Below, one piece after another: positions 51,310 to 58,757 of a stretch of 64,000 nt of DNA (positions are counted from its first letter, which is position 1; the number at the start of each line of letters is the position of its first letter). The stretch covers positions 248,001-312,000 of the forward strand of contig NZ_JACHGW010000001.1 of assembly GCF_014202505.1 (NCBI RefSeq). Direction: 5' to 3'. Under the pieces are notes generated by a model. That model saw nothing but the letters and a program-made list of their open reading frames with translations. It was not told where the DNA came from and did no database searches. The DNA is from Armatimonas rosea. GTDB lineage: Bacteria > Armatimonadota > Armatimonadia > Armatimonadales > Armatimonadaceae. Made by a program: the position numbers and the translations under genes.

Positions 51310-52031
51310 GAGTCGCGCTGGTCACGGGGGCCGGGAGCGGGGTGGGGCGCGCGGTCGCCGTGGCGCTGGCGCAAGAGGGCTTCTCGGTGGCGCTGGTGGG
51401 GCGACGGCGGGAGAAGCTCGAAGAGACCGCGGCGCTCACCGGCGGACGCATCTTTGTCGGGGATGCCAGTGACCCCGTGGCGATGGAGCGCGTGCTCGCG
51501 GAGCTTGGCCCGGTCTCGGTGCTGGTCAACAACGCGGGGGTCCACAATGGCTTCGACAAGATCACCGAGAGCGACCCGGAGCGCTGGCGTCAGACCCTGC
51601 TGACCAATGTCTACGCGCCCTACCTGCTCTCCCGTCTTTGTGCACCGGGGATGAAGGCGCTGGGCTGGGGACGTCTGATCCAGGTCAGCTCCGCCGCGGG
51701 CTTCGCCCCGCCCGACGGCCCCGGCGCGGACTACATTCTCTCGAAGTACACCCTTAACTTCTTCACGCGCCAGCTCGCCGCCGAGCTGGTCGGCAGCGAG
51801 CTCTCGTGCTGCGCGATCCATCCCGGCGAGGTCAAGACCGAGATGTGGGAAGACATTAAAGACTTTGGCGGCATGCCCGGCTGGGCCGAGCTGGTCGAGC
51901 GCACCGGCGGCGACCCGCCCGAGAAAGCCTCCGAGCTAGTCTGCAAGATTGTCGCCGCCCCGGCAAGCGAGACCAACGGGAAGTTTCTCTGGATCGAGGG
52001 CGGCATCCAAGCCCCCCGGTTTACGTGGTAG
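51306..52031 (+). CDS. Short-chain dehydrogenase/reductase (SDR)
   Basis: This 241-aa classical SDR has the nucleotide-binding TGAGSGVG (residues 7-14), NNAGVHNG, Ser in IQVSSAAGFAPP and the catalytic YILSK (near residue 143). It is an NAD(P)H-dependent oxidoreductase of unknown substrate. It starts with GTG inside the stop of prfC. It converges on proS with a long inverted repeat between the gene ends. Confidence 0.88.
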   Translation: MRVALVTGAGSGVGRAVAVALAQEGFSVALVGRRREKLEETAALTGGRIFVGDASDPVAMERVLAELGPVSVLVNNAGVHNGFDKITESDPERWRQTLLTNVYAPYLLSRLCAPGMKALGWGRLIQVSSAAGFAPPDGPGADYILSKYTLNFFTRQLAAELVGSELSCCAIHPGEVKTEMWEDIKDFGGMPGWAELVERTGGDPPEKASELVCKIVAAPASETNGKFLWIEGGIQAPRFTW

Positions 52032-52034
52032 ATC

Positions 52035-52152
52035 ACCTCTCCCCCAGCCCCTCACCTAAAGGCAAGGGGAGTAAGACCCCTCCCTGAAGCCCCTCCCTTG
52101 CCTTTAGGTGAGGGAGGGGTGGCTGAGCCGTGCGAAGCCGGGGTGGGAGAGG
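52035..52152. repeat. Long inverted repeat between convergent genes
   Basis: CCTCACCTAAAGGCAAGGG (52051-52069) and its exact reverse complement (52095-52113) form a perfect 19-bp stem. The outer CACCTCTCCC and GGGAGAGGT edges extend it with interruptions. It lies between the ends of the SDR and proS genes and is a candidate two-way terminator. Confidence 0.8.
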
Positions 52153-53628
52153 TTAGTAGCTCCGCGCAAACAGGACTTGCTGGGTGGCGGGCTGGCCGGT
52201 GAGCACGCAGACCCCCTCGCCGCCGGGCTGGTCCAGCGGGATGCAGCGGATGGTCGCCTTGAGCTCGGTCTGGATCTTGTCTTCGTCCTCGCGCGAGCCG
52301 GCCCACCAGGCGCGGGCAAAGCCGGTCTCGACTGCGGCCGCGAGCTCGGTGTAGTTGGCGACATCGACCACGTGGCTATCGCGGAAGGCCTTGGCGCGCT
52401 CGTAGAGGGCGGCTTGGATCTCTTCCAAAAGCTGCGGCAGGGTCTCGGGGAGCTCGGCCCAGCTGACAAAGCGCTTGCCTTCCTTGCCTGGACGGTCCCG
52501 GCGGCCCAGCACGACTGTCTGGTTGGCGACATCGCGCGGCCCGATCTCGATCCGCACCGGGATGCCTTTGACCTCCCACTCGTTGAACTTAAAGCCCGGC
52601 GTGACGTTATCCCGCGCGTCGATCTTGACACGGGCCTTATCGCCAATCGCCGCCTTGAGCTGCTCCGCAGCGGCCAGAGTGGCGGCTTTTTCGTCGTCGG
52701 TCTTGTAGATCGGGACGATCACCGCTTGGGTCGGGGCGAGGCGCGGCGGCAGCACGAGGCCGTCGTCGTCGGAGTGCGCCATGATCAGCGCCCCGACGAG
52801 GCGGGTCGAGACACCCCACGACGTTGTCCAGGCGTACTCGATCTCGTTCTGGTTCTGGCCCTGGAATTTAATTTCGAACGCCTTGGCGAAGTTCTGCCCC
52901 AGGTTGTGGCTCGTGCCCGCCTGGAGCGCCTTGCCGTCCTGCATCATCGCCTCGATCGCGTAGGTGCGTAGTGCGCCTGCGAACTTCTCCTTGTCGGTCT
53001 TGAGCCCCTTGAAGACCGGAATGGCCATGACATTCTCCACAAAGTCCGAGTAGACCTCATGAAGAATCTTCAGGGTCTCCTCCTCGGCCTCATCGTGGGT
53101 GGCGTGGGCGGTGTGGCCCTCCTGCCAGAGGAACTCGGCGGTGCGCAGAAACGGGCGCGTGCGCAGCTCCCAGCGCACGACATTAGCCCACTGGTTGATG
53201 AGCAGCGGCAGGTCGCGCCAGGACTGTACCCAGCGCGAGAAGCTATCCCCGATAATCGCCTCGGAGGTCGGGCGGACCACCAGCGGCTCCTCCAGCGGCG
53301 CGGCCGGAACCAGCCCGCCCTTGCCATCGCTCTCCAGCCTATGATGGGTCACCACGGCGACTTCCGGCGCGAAGCCCTCGACATGCTGCGCCTCTTTGGT
53401 CATGAAGCTCACGGGGATAAAGAGCGGGAAGTAGGCATTGACATGCCCCGTGTCCTTGATGCGCTTGTCGAGCCCCTGCTGGATCATCTCCCAGATCGCG
53501 TAGCCCGTGGGCTTGATGACCATACAGCCGCGCACCGGGGAGTAGTCCGAGAGGTCCGCCTCTTTGACGATATCGAGATACCACTGCGAGTAGTCTTTCT
53601 CGCGGGTTGTGATTGCTTGTTTTGCCAT
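52153..53628 (-). CDS. proS: Prolyl-tRNA synthetase (class II, short type)
   Basis: This 491-aa synthetase is of the eukaryote/archaeon-like short type without the bacterial editing insert. Class II motif 2 is NVVRWELRTRPFLRTAEFLW with QEGHTAHATHDEAEEE, followed by an anticodon-binding domain (VVLGRRDRPGKEGKRFVSW) and a C-terminal zinc-type domain (about 400-491) that ends in the usual Tyr. It charges tRNA-Pro. A promoter-like TACAAT (53676-53681) gives a leader of about 45 nt. A terminator lies just upstream of that. Confidence 0.96.
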   Translation of the reverse strand: MAKQAITTREKDYSQWYLDIVKEADLSDYSPVRGCMVIKPTGYAIWEMIQQGLDKRIKDTGHVNAYFPLFIPVSFMTKEAQHVEGFAPEVAVVTHHRLESDGKGGLVPAAPLEEPLVVRPTSEAIIGDSFSRWVQSWRDLPLLINQWANVVRWELRTRPFLRTAEFLWQEGHTAHATHDEAEEETLKILHEVYSDFVENVMAIPVFKGLKTDKEKFAGALRTYAIEAMMQDGKALQAGTSHNLGQNFAKAFEIKFQGQNQNEIEYAWTTSWGVSTRLVGALIMAHSDDDGLVLPPRLAPTQAVIVPIYKTDDEKAATLAAAEQLKAAIGDKARVKIDARDNVTPGFKFNEWEVKGIPVRIEIGPRDVANQTVVLGRRDRPGKEGKRFVSWAELPETLPQLLEEIQAALYERAKAFRDSHVVDVANYTELAAAVETGFARAWWAGSREDEDKIQTELKATIRCIPLDQPGGEGVCVLTGQPATQQVLFARSY

Positions 53629-53675
53629 AGTGTTTTATCGAGAGGAAAAGATGTGGCGCTAAAAACGCCCGCCCG

Positions 53676-53681
53676 ATTGTA
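53676..53681 (-). promoter_or_regulatory. Candidate -10 box of proS
   Basis: TACAAT on the minus strand, 47 nt before the proS ATG. No clear -35 is seen. Confidence 0.45.
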
Positions 53682-53692
53682 TCGGATCACGC

Positions 53693-53722
53693 AAAAAAAA
53701 TCCCCGACATTCGTTGTCGGGG
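53693..53722 (-). terminator. Rho-independent terminator upstream of proS
   Basis: On the minus strand, stem CCCCGACA/TGTCGGGG with a 5-nt loop is followed by A and eight T. No coding gene on this strand lies upstream of it within reach, so it must end a noncoding transcript or act as an attenuator. Confidence 0.7.
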
Positions 53723-53817
53723 GGGGAGGGATATTCTCTTCGCGCTCGTAAAAGCGACACTTCGAAGAGACGCAAGCTCTATGCCAGAAGCGTAACCCAC
53801 CCTAAATTTTTTTCGTC
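53693..53817 (-). ncRNA. Candidate small RNA or attenuated leader before proS
   Basis: A TACAAT box (minus strand 53824-53829), a structured 125-nt stretch and the terminator form a complete small transcription unit. The stretch has stem CTCTTCG/CGAAGAG with CGCT/AGCG inside. An AGGGTGG stretch recalls the T-box end but lacks the rest of that motif. Sequence family unknown. Confidence 0.35.
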
Positions 53818-53869
53818 TAGGAGATTGTATGATCGCCCTCGACGGTGAACGTCCCGAAAGATTAAGAAC

Positions 53870-54895
53870 ATGAGAACCCTCCCCACGGCTTTGGGAATCG
53901 CGGCCTCGGTCATGCTCTGGAAAACGTGGGAGCATCACATAACACAGGAGCGCTCGGGGACGCTGACGATGCTTCCTCCTTACAGTGGCCGCTTTCCTGA
54001 CTCTTGGGCGCTCGCCATCAGTGACCAGGGAGGGATTGCGGGAATCGCATTTAAGCCCGATAGGTCGGACAATATCCCCATTTACTGGGAGAACCCGAGC
54101 GCCCCTCCTCGCTCACTTCCCCACCCCCAGGGAGCGGACACGGCGCGGCTTCGGGCTCTCTCTCACGATGGGCGTTTTCTAGTGGGTCAGAGTGAGCGTT
54201 TCCGTGATACGGGCACCCATGCGACACTCTGGCACCCCCAAGGTGTCACCGTTCTGCCGTCTTTAACCGGCGCACGCTTCTCCGTGGCAACCGGTGTCAA
54301 TACGGCGGGAGTGGCAGTGGGCTATGTTGATTTTGGCGATGAGGAGCCGCGTGCAAGCTATCGGTACCGTGGATATAGGGCGGTTCTCTGGAAAGACGGC
54401 CTCGTGGAGTTTCTCGATGAGGAAGAGCGTGGAATCGCCGCAGCGATCAACGACTCGGGGCTGATTGCGGGCTATAGTACGGGCCAGCCCGTTGTGTGGC
54501 AGAAAGCCCGTAAGTACCTGCTCAAGGGAGGGCCGGGGCAGGCCAAGGCGCTCTCCCTCGCCGGAGTGATCGGAGGAGTGCTGGCAGGAAAGCCCACGAT
54601 TTGGTCTCAGCTAAGAGCTACCCCAAAGCTTCTGGCCACCCCAGAAAGGGTCCCCGGCGAAGTACGAGCCGTCAACGACCGTGGCCAAGCCGTGGGTGTG
54701 GTGTTCGATCCCAAGGCGAAGGCCCCTCGGGGGGCGTACTGGGAAGACGGCACGTTTCGTGATCCCAATACCCTCATCCCGGCGGGCTCGAACTTTCGCG
54801 AGCTCTTTCCCCAGGAGCTGAATAGCCGCGGCCAGCTTGTCGGGGTGGGGTATACCAACCGCGACGAGCTCCGCGGGTTTATCTACACACCTTGA
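53870..54895 (+). CDS. HAF-repeat (extracellular repeat) protein
   Basis: This 341-aa protein is built of HAF-type repeats, each with an 'Asn/Ser-x-x-Gly-x-x-Val/Ile-Gly' core: ALAISDQGGIAGIAF, LSHDGRFLVGQSERF, VNTAGVAVGYVDF, INDSGLIAGYSTG, VNDRGQAVGVVFD and LNSRGQLVGVGYT. They probably form a propeller. An N-terminal hydrophobic stretch (LPTALGIAASVMLW) may be a signal or anchor. Function unknown; relatives are exported. TATGAT at 53828-53833 is a possible -10. Confidence 0.75.
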   Translation: MRTLPTALGIAASVMLWKTWEHHITQERSGTLTMLPPYSGRFPDSWALAISDQGGIAGIAFKPDRSDNIPIYWENPSAPPRSLPHPQGADTARLRALSHDGRFLVGQSERFRDTGTHATLWHPQGVTVLPSLTGARFSVATGVNTAGVAVGYVDFGDEEPRASYRYRGYRAVLWKDGLVEFLDEEERGIAAAINDSGLIAGYSTGQPVVWQKARKYLLKGGPGQAKALSLAGVIGGVLAGKPTIWSQLRATPKLLATPERVPGEVRAVNDRGQAVGVVFDPKAKAPRGAYWEDGTFRDPNTLIPAGSNFRELFPQELNSRGQLVGVGYTNRDELRGFIYTP

Positions 54896-54896
54896 G

Positions 54897-55050
54897 CTTC
54901 GCCGCCGGTTGGAAACCGGCGTCTGCAATGACCTTCGGCCACAAAGCCCGGGCACCCTCCGGGTGCGGGCTACCAAACTGATTCCCAGCCCGGCACGGGC
55001 TTTGCAGCCGCAGGCTACTGCGGACGCCCAATTCCATTGGGCGAACTCGC
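54897..55050. repeat. Chain of palindromic hairpins
   Basis: At least four hairpins lie in a row: GCCGGTT/AACCGGC, AGCCCG/CGGGCT around a GGGCACCC/GGGTGC core, GCAGCC/GGCT, and CGCCCAAT/ATTGGGCG. It shares CCTTCGGCCACAAAG-type words with the other repeats. It fills the gap before the heparinase gene. Confidence 0.65.
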
Positions 55051-55052
55051 TG

Positions 55053-55058
55053 TAGAAT
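55053..55058 (+). promoter_or_regulatory. Leaderless -10 box of the heparinase-type gene
   Basis: TAGAAT ends 6 nt before the ATG at 55065, at the edge of the hairpin chain. Confidence 0.6.
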
Positions 55059-55064
55059 AGGGGT

Positions 55065-56867
55065 ATGCAAACCGTTGACTTGGCAAGGCTGCGCACGGGG
55101 CATCCCCGGCTGATCGTCTTGGACTCCGAGCTAGAGCGGGTGAAGACACTCGCGACAAGCGATCCCAATGCCACACGCTACCGCGAGAACCTCACCGCGG
55201 CGGGGGAGAAGCTGCTGGCCGACCCCACGACGGTCGAGTACAAGCTGATCGGGCCGCGCCTGCTGGACCAGAGCCGCAAGTGCCTCTCGCGCATCTACAC
55301 CCTGGCGGCGCTCTGGCGGCTCGATGGCGACAAGAAGTGGGTGGAGCGGGCGAAGAAAGAGCTCTTTGCCGCCGCCGCCTTCCCGGACTGGAACCCGTCG
55401 CACTTTCTCGATGTCGCCGAGATGACCCATGCCTTTGCCATTGGCTACGACTGGCTCTATCACGGCCTCACCACCGACGAAAAAACGCTCCTCAAGACCG
55501 CGATCGTGGAGAAGGGGCTCCGGCGCGGCGAGGAGGCCTACAAGGGGACCAAGCCGTGGAGGTGGTGGACCACGGTGCACCATAACTGGAACCAGGTCTG
55601 CAATGGAGGAATGGGCCTGGGAGCGCTGGCAATCGCCGACGAAGAGCCGCAATTAGCATCTTTTATTCTCCATAGCGCCCTAAAGTCGCTCCCCGCGGCC
55701 ATGGCCTCGTTTGGCCCCGATGGCGGCTGGAACGAGGGGCCGGGCTACTGGGACTACACCGTGCGCTACACGGTTCCTCTGATCGCCGCGCTGGAGTCCG
55801 CGCTGGGCTCGGACTTTGGGCTCGCCACCGCAAATGGCTTCGACCGCACGGGGACCTTCCGGCTCTACTTTGTCGGCCCCACCGGGAAGGTCTTCAACTA
55901 CGCCGACGGCGGCGATAACTCCGGGGCCGCCCCAGAAATGCGCTGGCTGGCACGGCGCTTCAAGCAGCCCCTCTACGACTGGGAGGCGAATCGGGGGGCG
56001 GGGCGCTTTGGCGGCACCATGGACCTGCTCTGGTACACCGCCGCTAGTAGCAATCCCAAGAAGGCAAATGCGCCCCTGGACAATGTCTTTCGTGGGATCG
56101 ACGCCGCCTTCCTGCGCTCGGACTGGGGCAGTAAAGAGGCGCTCTGGGTGGGCTTCAAGGGCGGGGACAACGCCGCCAACCACTCCCACCTGGACCTGGG
56201 GACCTTTGTCTTCGATGCGCTGGGCGAGCGCTTTGTGATGGAGCTGGGGCCAGACAACTACAACCTGCCCACCTACTTCGGCGACAAGCGCTGGACCTAC
56301 TACCGCCTCCGCACCGAGGGGCAGAACACACTCACGCTCGATGGCGAGAACCAGGCGACCAAGGCGAAAGCCCCTCTGCTCGCCTTCTCCCCACAGGGCT
56401 ACGCGGTCGCGGATCTCACGGCGGGCTACGTCCAGGCGAGCAAGCTCTGGCGCGGGGTCGCGCTGGTGGAGGGGCGCAAGGCGCTCCTGATCCAGGACGA
56501 GCTCACGGCCAAGCAGCCGGTCGAGGTAGGCTGGCGTATCCACACCCTGGCCCAGCTCGCGGTCAGCGGGGCGGAGGCCACGCTCACGCTCAAGGGGAAG
56601 ACCTGCACCGCGCGGATTCTCGAGCCCGCCGGGGCGGTGTTTGTTGCCGAAGAAGTCGTGATCGCGCCGGTCGAGGGGAGCAAGGAGCAGCCCAAGCCTA
56701 CCAAGGGGGAGCGTCGCCTCCTAGTACGCCTCGCCAGTAAGGTGACCCAGACCCGAATCGCGGTGCTGCTCACGCCCGGCGATGGCCCCAAGACAACCCC
56801 GCTCCGGCCCCTCCGCGACTGGGTGAGCGCCGCGCCGTCGCTCCCACGCCTCGGGGGCGGGCTCTAG
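55065..56867 (+). CDS. Heparinase II/III-family polysaccharide lyase
   Basis: This 600-aa protein has an N-terminal alpha-toroid domain (about 70-330; HNWNQVCNGGMGLGALAIAD, SFGPDGGWNEGPGYWDYTVR) and a heparinase II/III beta-sheet domain (about 350-590; GGDNAANHSHLDLGTFVFDA). N, H and Y residues sit where the family has catalytic ones. It probably cleaves uronate-containing polysaccharide by beta-elimination. No signal peptide is visible, which is unusual for a lyase. It could be cytoplasmic or act after lysis. The DUF2723 gene follows 54 bp later. Confidence 0.85.
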   Translation: MQTVDLARLRTGHPRLIVLDSELERVKTLATSDPNATRYRENLTAAGEKLLADPTTVEYKLIGPRLLDQSRKCLSRIYTLAALWRLDGDKKWVERAKKELFAAAAFPDWNPSHFLDVAEMTHAFAIGYDWLYHGLTTDEKTLLKTAIVEKGLRRGEEAYKGTKPWRWWTTVHHNWNQVCNGGMGLGALAIADEEPQLASFILHSALKSLPAAMASFGPDGGWNEGPGYWDYTVRYTVPLIAALESALGSDFGLATANGFDRTGTFRLYFVGPTGKVFNYADGGDNSGAAPEMRWLARRFKQPLYDWEANRGAGRFGGTMDLLWYTAASSNPKKANAPLDNVFRGIDAAFLRSDWGSKEALWVGFKGGDNAANHSHLDLGTFVFDALGERFVMELGPDNYNLPTYFGDKRWTYYRLRTEGQNTLTLDGENQATKAKAPLLAFSPQGYAVADLTAGYVQASKLWRGVALVEGRKALLIQDELTAKQPVEVGWRIHTLAQLAVSGAEATLTLKGKTCTARILEPAGAVFVAEEVVIAPVEGSKEQPKPTKGERRLLVRLASKVTQTRIAVLLTPGDGPKTTPLRPLRDWVSAAPSLPRLGGGL

Positions 56868-56921
56868 CGCATGTGAGCCTGCCCCTGTAGACAATACGAG
56901 TTTTTCCCGACAATCAGGGGC

Positions 56922-58757
56922 ATGGCTCGTCTCTCCGATAAGAAAATCGCATGGCTACTCTTCACGGTCGCCGCGCTGGTCTACGCGCTCACCCTCTGTA
57001 GAACCATCTACACCGGAGACGACGGAGACTTCGAGACCGCCATGGCAACACTCGGAGTCTGCCACCCCACGGGCTATCCCCTCTTCACCCTCCTGGGACG
57101 AGCCTTCCTCCTGGGACTAGCACCCGTCATCGACGAGCCCGCCCTGCGCATCAACCTCATGACCGCCCTCTTTGGCGCGGGCGCGGTGGGGATGTTCTAC
57201 CGCTTTGTCGCCACTGTCGTTCCCTCGCGAGTCGTCGCCGCGAGTGCCGCCCTGCTGCTGGCCTTCGCTCCCACGCTCTGGCAGCAGTCGCTCTCGTGCG
57301 AGGTCTACACGCTCACGGCGCTGTTTCTGTGCACGGTGCTCTGGCTGAGCGTGCGGCTGGAGCGGGGTGAGCAGGTGCTGGGTCCGCTGGTGCTGGTCTA
57401 TGGTCTTGCGCTGACCAACAACCTGACGATGGCGCTGTTCCTGCCGGGCTTCTTGGTGTTTGCGTGGCGTCGTGTGGGCTTCAAGCGGCTCTTCTTGTGC
57501 GTGCCACTGTTTGTGCTCCCGCTGCTGCTCTATGCCTATGTCCCCCTCGCCGCCAAGTACGGACACTCGCCGCTCAAGTGGGGGGACCCACAGACCTGGC
57601 CGGCGTTCTTCCAGCATGTCAATGGCTCGCAGTACCGCCCGCTGATGTTCACCCAGCCCCTCGCAACCTGGCACCTACGGCTCTGGGAGTACGCCAAAGG
57701 GGCGCTCTGGGTGGAGTTTGGGGGGCACTTTCTGGTCTTTGCGATCCCCGGCATGGTGGCGCTCTGGCGACGCCAGCGTCCGGTGCTTTGTCTGACTGCC
57801 TGGATCTTTGCGGTAGATATTGTCTACGCGACCAACTACGCCATCAGCGATATCTATGTCTACTACATTCCCTCGTATCTCTGCATGGCGGTCTGGATCG
57901 GGGTAGGCCTCTCCGAGCTGGGCGGCTGGCTGGTGCGTGTTCGTCCCCAGCTGGTCCGCCCGCTCGCGCTCCTGCTCCTGCTCACGCCCCTGGTCCAGAT
58001 GACCACCCACCTGACCTCTACGGATAAGAGCAGCAACTTTCTGGAGGCAGACTTTGCGAGCAATATCCTGGCAAGCGCACCCAAAGACGCGGTGGTGCTC
58101 AATACCAACAACACGATCTTTACGCTCTGGTACCTGAAGTTTGTCAAGCACCAGCGCCCGGATGTGGCGGTCCTGAACGTGGACTTGCTGGAGGGGACTC
58201 TCAACAACAACGCGGCCTGGTACTTCGAGCACCTGCAGAGCCAGTGGCCCAGTGTTCCCTCGCCGCTGGGGCTCCCGACCAAGGCCACCAGCGATGGCAC
58301 CTACCTCCAGCTCCTGGTCCGAACCGCGCTGGCGGAGGGGCGGCCCGTGCTCCTGGTCTCCGACGACCGGCAGGACGGCCTGAGCATGGAGGCGGGCCAG
58401 CCTTCGCTCAACGACCGCCTCAAGCCCTTCACCCGGCGACCGTGGGGGATCACGCAGCGCCTCTACGAGCCGGGAACGGAGCCGACCGACACGGAGCTGG
58501 TCGCGCAGAACGCCGCGCTCTGGCAGGGCTTTCAGACACGTGGGGTCTACGCGGGCTGGAAAGACGGCGACCCGCTCCAGCTGCATATCCTCGTGCGCTA
58601 CTTCAACGCCCACAAGGCCCTCGCCCCCCTCGCCGAGAGGCTGGGACAGAGCGAGCTGGCCCGTGAGCACTACGCCGGGGCCAACTTCCTCTTCCAAGAC
58701 CCCGAGGTCGCGGCCGGGCTCAAGCGGCTCCCCCCGAGGCCTGCCAACGAGCCCTAG
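56922..58757 (+). CDS. DUF2723 multi-spanning membrane protein (GT-C-like)
   Basis: This 611-aa protein has a DUF2723 domain (TIYTGDDGDFETAMATLGVC, HPTGYPLFTLLGRAFLLGL) and about eleven hydrophobic helices over the first 365 residues. A soluble C-terminal part follows. The D-D pair early in the chain resembles the catalytic loop of GT-C glycosyltransferases such as protein O-mannosyltransferases, so it may glycosylate exported proteins. GACAAT lies 7 nt before the ATG. It overlaps the convergent AfsR-like gene by 4 bp. Confidence 0.82.
   Translation: MARLSDKKIAWLLFTVAALVYALTLCRTIYTGDDGDFETAMATLGVCHPTGYPLFTLLGRAFLLGLAPVIDEPALRINLMTALFGAGAVGMFYRFVATVVPSRVVAASAALLLAFAPTLWQQSLSCEVYTLTALFLCTVLWLSVRLERGEQVLGPLVLVYGLALTNNLTMALFLPGFLVFAWRRVGFKRLFLCVPLFVLPLLLYAYVPLAAKYGHSPLKWGDPQTWPAFFQHVNGSQYRPLMFTQPLATWHLRLWEYAKGALWVEFGGHFLVFAIPGMVALWRRQRPVLCLTAWIFAVDIVYATNYAISDIYVYYIPSYLCMAVWIGVGLSELGGWLVRVRPQLVRPLALLLLLTPLVQMTTHLTSTDKSSNFLEADFASNILASAPKDAVVLNTNNTIFTLWYLKFVKHQRPDVAVLNVDLLEGTLNNNAAWYFEHLQSQWPSVPSPLGLPTKATSDGTYLQLLVRTALAEGRPVLLVSDDRQDGLSMEAGQPSLNDRLKPFTRRPWGITQRLYEPGTEPTDTELVAQNAALWQGFQTRGVYAGWKDGDPLQLHILVRYFNAHKALAPLAERLGQSELAREHYAGANFLFQDPEVAAGLKRLPPRPANEP

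Noticed and set aside
53787-53810. T-box riboswitch before proS
   Set aside because: AGGGTGG is present, but the rest of the T-box consensus, a specifier loop and room for stem I are missing.
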